Positions 35,207 through 45,090 of a DNA stretch of 64,000 nucleotides are shown piece by piece (the first letter of the stretch is position 1; every line of letters begins with the position of its first letter). A program made the translations under genes and the position numbers. The notes beneath the pieces are model-generated. The model made no database searches and was not told the origin of the DNA. It worked only from the letters and a program-made list of their open reading frames with translations. The stretch spans positions 1 through 64,000 of the forward strand of contig JAXGGA010003404.1 of NCBI GenBank assembly GCA_038373865.1, in the 5' to 3' direction. The stretch comes from Uloborus plumipes. Lineage: Eukaryota > Arthropoda > Arachnida > Araneae > Uloboridae.

Positions 35207-35461
35207 TAGTAAGCCTGTGACCGATGGCGAGTTCAGACACTTGTTCCTTAGATTCGTAAAAAATGACATATCTTTATTTTGTTTATCAGGATGCATTTTC
35301 TGCAGATGTTCATGTAAACGAGACGGTTTCATTGCCTCATTAGACAATACTTTATTGCAAAGTAAACACATCGGCAGCTGGGTGCTCGATGGCGATTGAA
35401 TGAATCCGAACTTAAAGTATGTAGCACTGTACTACCGACACTTCTTTTTGTTGACCGACAT
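35207..35461 (-). pseudogene. hAT transposase, N-terminal BED-finger part (broken)
   Basis: On the minus strand a start at 35461 gives MSVNKKKCR, then an in-frame TAG, then YSATYFKFGFIQ and a zinc-finger segment CLLCNKVLSNEAMKPSRLHE followed by HLQKMH. The C-x2-C and H-x4-H spacing matches the BED finger of ZBED5-like hAT transposases, and NEAMKPSRL is a strongly conserved block there. The stop at codon 10 is probably a CAG-to-TAG change, because relatives carry Gln at this point. The frame ends at the TA where the DD82E element was inserted; the rest of the gene resumes at 31628. Confidence 0.85.
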
Positions 35462-36906
35462 TGTTCAGCGGCAGTAAAATATGAGGGAACGATATTTGTT
35501 CAGTGGCAAAATATACCATGAAAGTAAATAAATGAAGTGAGTGAAAGCCAGAGTGAAAATACTGAAATCAAATCTAACAGTTAAACTGAGCAGGCATTCT
35601 AGGCATTGAATATAGGGTTGCCAGTTAAAAATTTTGGAAAATAACCAAATCAAGGAAAATAGACAACTTTTACGAATACCACCGTCCATCGAGATATTTT
35701 GAATATATTTATGGGAAACTTACTTTCAAATAGGTACTAAGCTAACTTACGAGACCATGGCAAAATAAAATTACGAAAGTAAATAAAAACTAAATCGGTG
35801 ACGTAATGAAATGCCTAAAATTCAAGTTTCGTTAAGTAACAATTAAAATAGCCGACTGAAACTTGAGAACTGAATTTGACCATTTTAACCTACAGATGCG
35901 GACGTATTTTTAACATGTATGATAAAAACTAAGGAAAATATAGATTCGTTACTAAAAATTACATAACGCTATTCAAAATAGCATTGTTATAGTAAAAAGA
36001 ATCAATCAACAGTTCCATTAAAAAATAACCAAACGATTTTGTGGCTAGTGCTTTTGAATTTTATCTAGCTATGAATGATTAAAATTAGCTGAAGATCACC
36101 GAAAAGACAAATCGCTGGGAAAAAAAGAGAGAGAGAAAAGAAAAAAAAAAGCAAAAGCTAAGCTATTTTAGAAGCAAAGAGGCGCCTCTGATAAACGTAA
36201 GGAATTATTACGCTTGGAGATTCCAGAGAGCATACGTTTATTTTACTGTTGGCACAGATAGTTTAAGTTGGATTTTTGAGTTAATACAACATTTTATTTA
36301 TTTTTTTTTTTTAATTAAACTTAAATTCTAGTAGATTTATCGTCTTTTGACCTCCAAATTTTCCCATCGCCCCCTATCGCCCAAAATATACTCACCGCCC
36401 CCCTACTGCCCAAAACATGCTCACCGCCCCTCAGCATCTTCCCACCGCCCACCGGGGGGCGGTACCGCCCCCGTTGAGAACCACTGCTTTAGTTGATTAG
36501 TTTTGTAATTCATCATTTGGTTGTAGTGCTAGGGCTGTTCACGTTCAATAAGGAATGATCACAAATTATGAACCCATTTATGCCCTGTATCCTAAAAACG
36601 GGAAGCTTTTAAGTTACTGCATAAGAAAATCTGTAATGGGTAGGGGAGAGTGGTAATGAATGGGCCATGGTGATGAATGGGCCACTAGCAAAATATGAAA
36701 AAGTATTTGCATGAATTTTTTTTTTTGATGCCACCAATAGATGTAGCTATTTGTTCTACTAAACTCATCCAATTTTTATTCGTTTGCCCTGATCCATTTT
36801 CAAACTAGAGTGGCATGGTCAAGAATCTGACTGAAAAGTAAGTTTTTCCTTTTTTAGTAAAACATTTCCTAGCTAAAATGCACCAAGTATTTCACTGCAT
36901 ACATAT

Positions 36907-37516
36907 TGTAACGAGTCCGTAGCACCTTCAACTTTCTTCAAATGAGCATTCCAATCTTGAGGAAGTAACTATAAATTTATTTACAAGTATTTACACTATT
37001 TACAATAAGGACAGAAAACAATTGCTAAACATCAGCAATTAGGCAGCAAACACTACACTGTACTCTCAACAGTAATTCAGCACCACGTATCTAACGTGAA
37101 CAGTAATTAAGCAATTACAAAAGCAAAACAAACATTCGCCCAAGCGAATAGCGAATAAAACGAGTCACCAGAATCAAATCTGAAAATAACTGACTGACTT
37201 GTGTTCAAGGCCAGCTATTTATACACGGAAAGAAATGTCCATAATATTCGAGAAAAACCTGGAATATTTTGTTTCATTCCTAACATTACGTAATCCATTC
37301 ACAAATTCTAGCGATAAGAAAAAAACCACGCGAAAATGTCTTCACGCTTATTAAAGTTAGGGCAAGTGTAAAAACTACAAAGTGTTACAGGGCCGGTATA
37401 CTAGTGATAAAGGTGATATCTTCAGATACTTTTGCAACATGACGTCAGATAAAACCAAAACTAATGAAAATGATGCAAGGCAGGAAAAACAACAACTATT
37501 TACAAGATTTGTAACA
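36907..37516 (-). repeat. Gypsy 3' LTR
   Basis: 610 bp with TG...CA termini, collinear with 42690-43299. The polypurine tract abuts its right edge on this map. Confidence 0.97.
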
Positions 37517-37530
37517 TTGCCCCCTTCCTA
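37517..37530 (-). promoter_or_regulatory. Gypsy polypurine tract
   Basis: On the minus strand AGGAAGGGGGCAA directly precedes the 3' LTR, the expected primer for plus-strand DNA synthesis. Confidence 0.85.
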
Positions 37531-37747
37531 AGGACTGCACGTCCCGGGCAGTACAATCCCCAGAAAGGAAGCAAGGGAAAACTTACAGATACACACATTA
37601 CATGATGACCAATCATAAACATGATAAACAATAACAATGAGAAAATGAAGAAACACTAACATTGATAAAGTCATATTACAGACAATTAAAGGCAAAAGTT
37701 ATTTACAAAATTTACAAACAAATTACCATGGTAGCTTTAGATTTATT

Positions 37748-40700
37748 TTACGAACTATGGCCATAGTATGGGGCTAGCCGATCATAATGTACAACCCTAG
37801 GTTTTGAATGTGATGACTTCTGGATCCTCACTACGACGTCGTTCAGCCGGTGAAGGACTGTGTAGGGTCCATCCCAATGCGACTGCAATTTGGGTGACAG
37901 ACCTTTACGTCGGATGGGATTCCATAGCCACACCTTGTCACCTTCTTGAAAGTCATGGCCAGTGGACCTTGTGTCGTATCGGGTCTTCATTTTCTCCGTC
38001 GCGATGTTGATTCGCTCCCGTGCGAAGTGATGAACGTCCTCCAACCGGGCCTGGAGATCCTGGACGTATTCCTCAGGCGATGAAGGCGTATCTGGAGGGA
38101 GACCGAAGACGAGATCACAAGGTAGCCGAAGCTCTCGGCCGAAGAGCATCTCTGATGGGGAATATCCGGTGGTCTCGTGGACAGCACTGCGGTAGGCCAG
38201 CAGGAACAGAGGAAGTTTCTTGTCCCAATCCTGTTGATTTTTGGAGACCATAAGCGAGAGATTATTAAGGATTGTCCTGTTGAATCTCTCCACCATGCCG
38301 TCCGATTGTGGGTGTAGTGGTGTCGTTCGAGTTTTCTCAATTTTGAGGATATCACATAGGCCCTTAAACACAGCAGAGATGAAGTTTCTTCCCTGATCGG
38401 AATGGATCTGCAAAGGTGTCCCATATCTCGAGATCCAATGCTGGACTAGAGTCTCTGCTACAGTGGTAGCTTCTTGATCCGGAATGGAATATGCTTCGGG
38501 CCATTTGGTGAAATAGTCAATGGCAACGAGGATGTATTTGTTCCCATCAGTAGTTTTCGGTAGAGGACCAAGAATGTCGATCCCGATTCGTTCGAAAGGA
38601 GCTCCTACGTTGTAAAGATGTAGTTTCCCGCGGCTTCTTCTCTTCGGTCCTTTACGGGCAGCACAGGCGTCACAAGAATGACACCACTTCTCCACGTCAT
38701 CCTTCGCCTTGCTCCAGAAGAAGCGCTCTCGAACCTTGTGGAGGGTTTTCAGGATACCAAAGTGTCCTCCAGTCGGACTACTGTGCAATTCCTTTAGAAC
38801 GTCTGGAATTCTTGATCTGGGAATGAGTAACTGCCATTTGAATGCTTTACCATCGTCAGATTCCCATTTCCGATACAGGACGCCATTTCGCAACTGGAGA
38901 GATTTCCATAGAGCCCAGTATCTCTTCGTTGCAGGACTGTAGATAGAAACGTCTTGCCAACTAGGTCGCCGACTGTCCTTTTCCATTAACTCTATGATAG
39001 GCTTTAGGTCTGGGTCTTCAAGCTGATCTTTTCTAACTTGGTCGTCACTCCATGGATCAGGATCTGAAGATGATGAAGTAGCAGTAACTTGACAGACAGT
39101 AGGGATTGTCATCCCGTACTGTTTCTCAATTCGGGAGCAATAATGGCAGTTCTCGGAACAAGGTCTTCTTGATAATGCGTCAGCATTACCGTGTGACGAA
39201 CCTTTTCGGTGCTTAATCTCGATGTCATATTCCTGAAGCCGCTGTATCCACCTGGCTACCTGGCCCTCTGGATTCTTGAAATTCAACAGCCAAGTTAAAG
39301 AGGCATGATCAGTCCGGAGCAGGAATTTACGGCCGTAGAGGTAATGATGGAAATGTTCTACAGCTTTAACTATGGCGAGCAATTCCTTTCTCGTGACACA
39401 ATAGTTTCGCTCCGACTTGGACAAGCATTTGCTCCAGTAGGCGATGACATGTTCGTTACCGTCTATTTCTTGAGATAAAACAGCTCCAACGCTCTCGTGG
39501 CTCGCATCAGTGTCAAGTATGAAGGATTTTTCAGGCTGAGGATAAGAGAGAATAGGCGTTGATGTTAAAGCCTCCTTCAGCTGTAGAAATGCATCCTCGC
39601 ATTCTTTGGACCATTCAAATTTTCGTTTGCTCTCCGTCAGCTTATGCAAAGGTCGTGCAATATTGGAAAAACCCTTCACAAACTTCCTGTAGTACGTGCA
39701 GAGCCCCAGGAAGCTTCGCAGCTGATGAACATTTTCGGGGCGGCTCCAATTCTTGACTGCGGATACCTTGTCTGGATCTGTTCGTACACCCTCTGAAGAG
39801 ATAATGTGACCAAGGTAGTTCACCTCATGGCGGAACAAATTACATTTGGACGGGCTTAACTTCAGGTTGGCTTCCTTAAGCTTTTGCAGCACCTTCCCAA
39901 GATTAGCCAAATGTTCCTCAAAACTGCGTCCTATGATGATGATGTCGTCCAAGTAGACAAGACAGGATTCATAAGAAAGTCCTCGTAACACTGACTCCAT
40001 AAGACGCTCGAACGTGGCTGGTGCATTGCAGAGGCCGAACGGCATCACTTTGAACTGCCACAAGCCTTGTCCGGTTGTAAACGCCGTCTTCTCTCGGTCG
40101 TCGGGGTGTATCTCCACCTGCCAGTAGCCGCTCTTTAAATCCAGGGTCGAAAACCACTTGTGTCCGGAAAGGGTGTCCAGAGTGTCATCGATCCGTGGAA
40201 GAGGGTAACTGTCCTTCTTGGTGATGTCATTCAGGCGTCGGTAGTCAACACAAAATCTGGTGGAGCCGTCTTTCTTTCGGACCAAGACGATAGGGGATGC
40301 CCAAGGACTGGATGAGGGTTCGATGACGTCATTCTCCTGCATCTCTTTCAAGAGGATCTCAACCTCTTCCTTCTTGGCAAACGGTAGTCGTCTTGGATGC
40401 TGCTTGATAGGGGGATGATCTCCAGTGTCGATCCTATGCTGCGTTAAATTCGTGCGACCAACATCCTCGGATGTAGATGAAAACACCTGCTTGAAGTTGT
40501 CCACCAATTTTTCCGCAGCGTATCTTTGATCCTTCGATAATGGTGCACTTCCAATTAATTTGGAAGTCAAGGATTCGGAAGACACAGTCTCGGAGGAATC
40601 AATTCTTCTGATGATGCAGTTTACGGGAGTACAAGTTGCCAACACTTCTCCTTTCTTAATATTCCTCGGTCTTTCACTTACATTGGCGACTCTCATAGGA

Positions 40701-42592
40701 ACTGCATTCTTTGAAAGGTCCACAAGTGTAGATGCCACTAGTACTCCTTTTGGGCTATTATTCTGGTTAGGATATTCAATTAAGCCGAATTTAAAGCTGT
40801 TGTTTTCTTTGATGGAGCCTGGTATTAGTACTTCTGATCTAGAGGGAATCAATGAATCAGTTTGGGCTATTATTTGATGAGCAGATTTTAAGTTATTTTC
40901 AGCATTGAAAATTGCTATGTCTTCCCTCATCGAGTGCAGCTCATTATTTTTAAGGTCGATAGAAAAATCAAATTTTCTCAAAAAGTCCAGTCCGAGAATG
41001 AAGGGATCTGTAATGTCAGCGACGAATGCCGTGTGATGGTAAGTGGCGCTTCCGAACATTATTTCTAAGTTCACTTTTCCTTCAATCTCAATTTTGTCAC
41101 CTGTCACAGTTTGAAGAGTAACGCAGGGCGGCGTCCATAAGATCTTGAGTCCAAATTGACGAGCCACATCAGTCTTAATAATGGTAACGTTGGCTCCTGT
41201 GTCCACAATCATTTCGCAGGGAAACCCATTCACATAGGCGTAAATGAAGAGTCCGTTGCAGCCGTCACTTCTTGGGGAAATCTGGAAAACTTTGGGAGAC
41301 TTCTTCTTTTCTTGGCGAGCTTCGCAGTTCTTTCGTACGTGGCCCTCACCGCCACATTTCCAGCACTTCAGTGGTTGTTTACTTTGGTCCTTGTGAGCCG
41401 TAATCTTCTTCAGGGTCCCCGAGAGCTCTTGGATTTGTCGCTTAATTTCCAAGAGACATGTTGAGTTCGAATCCGGAGCACGCACTTCCACGCCCCTGAT
41501 TGAATGGCGATCCTTGCGGGACGTTTGCTGTGCAGCCTCGAACTTCATTGCGTAGACCAGACCGGATTTAAGATCTTTAATGTCCGCCATCCGGAGAGCC
41601 GTCTGAATTTCTGGATTTCGCACTCCATCTATGAAGTAGTTCAGGGCCAGGCTATCGCGAACACCCGAAGGACAGTCCGAGAAGGCGAGATGGGAAAGCC
41701 TCTCAACGTCTGCTGCAAAAACTTGTAGAGTCTCTTCAGCCCTCTGGAGTCTGGATTTCAGCTGGAGTTGGCTGAATTCTTTTTGGCATGCTTCGCCAAA
41801 GCGAAGCTCCAAGGCCGATGATAAGGCATCGAAGTCGCGGTGCTTGTCCTCTGGGAAGGTCTGTAGTATGTCGGCTGCATCCCCTCTCAGCGAGGCTGCA
41901 AGGTGACAGGCTTTCGTGGAAGAGTCCCAGGAGTTTGCTTCTGCAACGATGAGGAACTGCTTCTTGTAAATATTCCACGAGGTCTTCCCGTCAAACGTGG
42001 CCAGTTTGATGGATGGACGAGAAGTTCCAGCTGCAACTACACAGTCACTTGAGTTGTTGCAGGATGCTGATAACTTTGATTCAAGTTCTTTAATTTTCTT
42101 TTCCACATGGTTTTCTACTGTGGTGATTCGATTCTCAACGCTATCTGAGTTGTTGCAGGATCCTGATAACTTTGATTCAAGTTCTTTAATTTTCTTTTCC
42201 ACATGGTTTTCTACTGTGGTGATTCGATCTTCTAGAGCCTCCACTTTATTTTCCATGTTGGTAAATTTAGTTTCCACCAAACTTTTCATTGACGTTAAAT
42301 CGCTTTTAATTTCTTCAGCTAGATCATTTTTCAATTGTTCTTGATTAGTTGCCAGATCAATTTTTAATTGTTCTTGATTCGCAGCCATGTCATTTTTTAA
42401 TTGTTCTTGATTCGCAGCCATGTCATTTTTTAATTGTTCTTGATTCGCAGCCATGTCATTTTTTAATTGTTCTTGATTAGTAGCCAGTTCATTTTTTAAT
42501 TGTTCTTGATTAGCAGTCATGTCACTTTTAACAGCGTTGATCGCATCAAGGAGTTTTTGCAGTTGTTCCTCCATTGCTCGAGTAATCACCAT
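37748..42592 (-). CDS. Ty3/gypsy gag-pol polyprotein
   Basis: One 1614-codon frame holds all retrotransposon functions. Residues about 25-95 are six to seven copies of an 11-residue unit (ANQEQLKNDMA type), then a roughly 30-residue coiled-coil segment is duplicated (RITTVENHVEKKIKELESKL). A retrotransposon gag/capsid region spans about 195-350. A nucleocapsid zinc knuckle CWKCGGEGHVRKNC lies near 406, and the aspartic protease (IVDTGANVTII) near 460. Reverse transcriptase with CVDYRRLN, MPFGLCNAPATF and the catalytic YLDD spans about 790-900. RNase H begins at ILDTDASHESVGAVLSQ. Integrase has an HHCC zinc region (HFGILKTLHKVRERF...CHSCDAC), a DDE core (IDILGPLP, HSDQGRNF, HPQSDGMVERFNR) and a C-terminal WDGPYTV module. 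I saw no stop or frameshift. Gag and pol share one frame, so gag excess must come from something other than frameshifting. Confidence 0.97.
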   Translation of the reverse strand: MVITRAMEEQLQKLLDAINAVKSDMTANQEQLKNELATNQEQLKNDMAANQEQLKNDMAANQEQLKNDMAANQEQLKIDLATNQEQLKNDLAEEIKSDLTSMKSLVETKFTNMENKVEALEDRITTVENHVEKKIKELESKLSGSCNNSDSVENRITTVENHVEKKIKELESKLSASCNNSSDCVVAAGTSRPSIKLATFDGKTSWNIYKKQFLIVAEANSWDSSTKACHLAASLRGDAADILQTFPEDKHRDFDALSSALELRFGEACQKEFSQLQLKSRLQRAEETLQVFAADVERLSHLAFSDCPSGVRDSLALNYFIDGVRNPEIQTALRMADIKDLKSGLVYAMKFEAAQQTSRKDRHSIRGVEVRAPDSNSTCLLEIKRQIQELSGTLKKITAHKDQSKQPLKCWKCGGEGHVRKNCEARQEKKKSPKVFQISPRSDGCNGLFIYAYVNGFPCEMIVDTGANVTIIKTDVARQFGLKILWTPPCVTLQTVTGDKIEIEGKVNLEIMFGSATYHHTAFVADITDPFILGLDFLRKFDFSIDLKNNELHSMREDIAIFNAENNLKSAHQIIAQTDSLIPSRSEVLIPGSIKENNSFKFGLIEYPNQNNSPKGVLVASTLVDLSKNAVPMRVANVSERPRNIKKGEVLATCTPVNCIIRRIDSSETVSSESLTSKLIGSAPLSKDQRYAAEKLVDNFKQVFSSTSEDVGRTNLTQHRIDTGDHPPIKQHPRRLPFAKKEEVEILLKEMQENDVIEPSSSPWASPIVLVRKKDGSTRFCVDYRRLNDITKKDSYPLPRIDDTLDTLSGHKWFSTLDLKSGYWQVEIHPDDREKTAFTTGQGLWQFKVMPFGLCNAPATFERLMESVLRGLSYESCLVYLDDIIIIGRSFEEHLANLGKVLQKLKEANLKLSPSKCNLFRHEVNYLGHIISSEGVRTDPDKVSAVKNWSRPENVHQLRSFLGLCTYYRKFVKGFSNIARPLHKLTESKRKFEWSKECEDAFLQLKEALTSTPILSYPQPEKSFILDTDASHESVGAVLSQEIDGNEHVIAYWSKCLSKSERNYCVTRKELLAIVKAVEHFHHYLYGRKFLLRTDHASLTWLLNFKNPEGQVARWIQRLQEYDIEIKHRKGSSHGNADALSRRPCSENCHYCSRIEKQYGMTIPTVCQVTATSSSSDPDPWSDDQVRKDQLEDPDLKPIIELMEKDSRRPSWQDVSIYSPATKRYWALWKSLQLRNGVLYRKWESDDGKAFKWQLLIPRSRIPDVLKELHSSPTGGHFGILKTLHKVRERFFWSKAKDDVEKWCHSCDACAARKGPKRRSRGKLHLYNVGAPFERIGIDILGPLPKTTDGNKYILVAIDYFTKWPEAYSIPDQEATTVAETLVQHWISRYGTPLQIHSDQGRNFISAVFKGLCDILKIEKTRTTPLHPQSDGMVERFNRTILNNLSLMVSKNQQDWDKKLPLFLLAYRSAVHETTGYSPSEMLFGRELRLPCDLVFGLPPDTPSSPEEYVQDLQARLEDVHHFARERINIATEKMKTRYDTRSTGHDFQEGDKVWLWNPIRRKGLSPKLQSHWDGPYTVLHRLNDVVVRIQKSSHSKPRVVHYDRLAPYYGHSS
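42330..42530 (-). repeat. 33-bp tandem repeat in the gag N-terminus
   Basis: Six or seven 33-bp units keep the frame and encode the 11-residue (hendecad) repeat with core NQEQLKN. Some units are identical at DNA level, for example three reading ATTCGCAGCCATGTCATTTT on the plus strand, so copy number has changed recently. Confidence 0.92.
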
Positions 42593-42667
42593 AAAATTCC
42601 GAAGTCAAAAAGTCCTTAGGAAGAAAAGTCCGAATTCACAAGTAATTCCAAGAAAGTCCTTGAAGAT

Positions 42668-42685
42668 GCCCCACGTTGGGCGCCA
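42668..42685 (-). promoter_or_regulatory. Gypsy primer-binding site (tRNA-Lys1,2 type)
   Basis: On the minus strand TGGCGCCCAACGTGGGGC begins four bases after the 5' LTR. It complements the 3' end of the elongator tRNA-Lys with anticodon CUU (...CCCCACGTTGGGCG plus CCA), a match recalled from known tRNA sequences. Confidence 0.88.
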
Positions 42686-42689
42686 AAAT

Positions 42690-43299
42690 TGTAACGAGTC
42701 CGTAGCACCTTCAACTTTCTTCAAATGAGCATTCCAATCTTGAGGAAGTAACTATAAATTTATTTACAAGTATTTACACTATTTACAATAAGGACAGAAA
42801 ACAATTGCTAAACATCAGCAATTAGGCAGCAAACACTACACTGTACTCTCAACAGTAATTCAGCACCACGTATCTAACGTGAACAGTAATTAAGCAATTA
42901 CAAAAGCAAAACAAACATTCGCCCAAGCGAATAGCGAATAAAACGAGTCACCAGAATCAAATCTGAAAATAACTGACTGACTTGTGTTCAAGGCCAGCTA
43001 TTTATACACGGAAAGAAATGTCCATAATATTCGAGAAAAACCTGGAATATTTTGTTTCATTCCTAATATTACGTAATCCATTCACAAATTCTAGCGATAA
43101 GAAAAAAACCACGCGAAAATGTCTTCACGCTTATTAAAGTTAGGGCAAGTGTAAAAACTACAAAGTGTTACAGGGCCGGTATACTAGTGATAAAGGTGAT
43201 ATCTTCAGATACTTTTGCAACATGACGTCAGATAAAACCAAAACTAATGAAAATGATGCAAGGCAGGAAAAACAACAACTATTTACAAGATTTGTAACA
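42690..43299 (-). repeat. Gypsy 5' LTR
   Basis: 610 bp; a single difference from the other LTR was found by eye. It holds the promoter region, including the TATA element at 42999-43006. Confidence 0.97.
42999..43006 (-). promoter_or_regulatory. Candidate TATA box in the gypsy 5' LTR
   Basis: TATAAATA on the minus strand, in the context CCGTGTATAAATAGCTGGCC, lies about 310 bp before the LTR end and fits a core promoter. No initiator was assigned. Confidence 0.55.
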
Positions 43300-45090
43300 A
43301 TATGTATAAGCTAGTCTTTCCATATCTATAAACTAATCTTAAGATGTATTTTGATGTTATCTAAATTCAATGTACTCAAAGAACCTAAATGTATTCCAAA
43401 AGTATGGGTGGGGCTGAATGGGCCACTATGTCATGGTAATGAATGGGCCACATAAATATTGTTTTTCTTCCTTTTCTTTGGATTTTCGCATTAATATGAA
43501 ACACAACTGACTGTCATAGATAGATTAAGATTACTGTCGTCAAAATAGGTTTGTAGTAACTTCTAAATATAATTTGCAGATCTATATAATATTCCTATAG
43601 TACAATAGACCTCTAATCGCAGTGCATGGCTTGAAAAAGCCCCCCTCTCTCCTTCATATTATATTCCTCACAGTACAATTTTATTTTCTTTCTTGGTAAC
43701 TTAAGTTAGATATTTCCTATTCCCAATGTCTAGTAAATTTAAAAAAAAAATTTGAATTTTGACAAGTTTGAAAATGAAGATGAAGTTTTTGAAAGTGATT
43801 TTTAATATTATTTTTGAAATATATAAATTTTGTGAAATCATAGTGTGTATTATCTGTTATTTTTTTTAATATATATTTGATGTTATTTATTTCTTACAAT
43901 CTCTTTATTTAGTCATTTTTCTGCTACAATTGGTATGCATCAGTTTTATTTTAATTGCATCAGTTTTGATGTTTATATAATTTTAAATCAGTATGATTTT
44001 GTATAATCATGTCAAGTGTCACATTTATTTTGTCATATTCAGCAAATAAAAGATTAAATCCACATGTTTTCATTGAATTCATTTAGTGGCCCATTCATTA
44101 CCTTCGATGGCCCATTCAACCCCATAGGTGGGGTTGAATGGGCCAAATTTCCAAATTTTTATTTTCTATTATAATTCATTATAGACAGGTGCTAATCCAA
44201 CTTTTATGACTTTTTTAGATAGCCAGATAAGTAAAGTAACTAAAACACCAATTTAGAGTTAAAACAAAGTGTTAGAAAAAATTACAAAAATTCAAAACCA
44301 AAAAGTGGCCCATTCATTACCACTCTCCCCTATATCATTTTACTAAAGCTGTTTTTCACAAGTTAAATAGTCCTTCTTGAGAAAATCAGTTAGAGACACT
44401 AGTTGGACATCAGAGTTGATTAATTGACAGCTATTTTCAGACAAATCAGTCAAGCAACGATCCAGCGTGGGTGCCTACAGAAAGTAAGTTTTTTTTTGCG
44501 AATTTATTTTTCATAAAATTAAACTATTTCAAAATGATTTGCTTAAAATTGATCACAGATGCCTCCGGTAATGTTACTTTGCAAAAGTAAAATCAAGTAA
44601 GGTAGTATTTTGCGCACATATCTGCCTAGTGTCCCATAAACAGGACGTTAAATAACTTCATAAATATGGCAACGGCGATCTATTTTACGCCTAAAATGTA
44701 TGTAAACCATTTCAAGTACGAGTTATAAGCAGATAAAAATTGAAAAAAAAAAAAATGTTAAAAAAACTTGGGCATAAATGGATTAAAACATAATTATGGT
44801 ATCTTATTCTTTCAATTTTGATAGCACTTTTCAAACTGATTCCGGTTTACGAAATCCACCCGGTCATATATATTTTTCCTCTCTTCAGAGACAATCTGAA
44901 AGTAATATTTGGACACATCCTTAAAAATCGCTTCCGAAGCTTCGGTTTTTAGGTGACACGCGTTTGTGCTCAAAAGATTCTGAGAATGCTCATTCCCGAC
45001 GAAAACGATGTGGGGGTGGAGATTTATTCGTAATACCTAGCCCTCTATTTAACTCTAACTTAGCTCTTAATGACATTTTTAGGTCTCCAA

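Larger units (their letters stand above)
29690..36486 (-). mobile_element. hAT transposon (ZBED/Charlie-like), split by a DD82E element
   Basis: The ends are CAGTGATTCTCAACC (29690) and the complement of CAGTGGTTCTCAACG (36486), the typical hAT/Charlie terminus. A perfect 8-bp target duplication CTTTAGTT flanks it (29682-29689 and 36487-36494), the hAT hallmark. The right subterminal zone (36358-36486) is rich in CCGCCC words. The transposase gene lies on the minus strand and is broken. A 3574-bp DD82E element (31631-35204) is inserted in it; without that insertion the hAT copy is about 3.2 kb. Confidence 0.95.
36907..43299 (-). mobile_element. Ty3/gypsy LTR retrotransposon, apparently full length
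   Basis: The 6393-bp element has two 610-bp LTRs (36907-37516 and 42690-43299; TGTAACG...TTTGTAACA), and I saw one difference between them (36-37 kb copy CCTAACATT, 43 kb copy CCTAATATT). A 4-bp repeat ATAT flanks it (36903-36906 and 43300-43303). On the minus strand the order is 5' LTR, tRNA-Lys-type primer-binding site, one gag-pol frame, polypurine tract, 3' LTR. There is no env frame: only about 220 bp separate the pol stop from the 3' LTR. Near-identical LTRs and an intact frame indicate a very recent insertion that may still be competent. Confidence 0.97.
36643..44330. mobile_element. Non-autonomous element with subterminal AATGAATGGGCCAC repeats, split by gypsy
   Basis: The inverted ends GGGGAGAGTGGTAATGAATG continue to GGCCA (36643-36667 and 44306-44330). 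Motif copies: plus at 36654-36667, 36671-36685, 43414-43426, 43437-43451 and 44134-44145; minus at 44086-44100, 44108-44119 and 44305-44319. Flanks are GGTA and TATA, so the target duplication is TA or a diverged 4-bp repeat. Removing the gypsy copy leaves about 1.29 kb with no coding sequence. Confidence 0.82.
36573..44782. mobile_element. piggyBac-type MITE, outer layer of a three-level nest
   Basis: The left end CCCATTTATGCCC (36573-36585) and the right end GGGCATAAATGGA (44770-44782) are inverted. TTAA follows the right end (44783-44786) and TGAA precedes the left (36569-36572), one change from TTAA. The ends resemble those of the intact TTAA MITE at 11040-11538 (CCCATTAATGCC). Subtracting the inner element leaves about 0.5 kb, close to the 499 bp of that copy. 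Confidence 0.65.

Noticed and set aside
37804..42728. Plus-strand ORFs of 60-115 codons across the gypsy region
   Set aside because: They are shadows of the minus-strand gag-pol frame with no independent domain.
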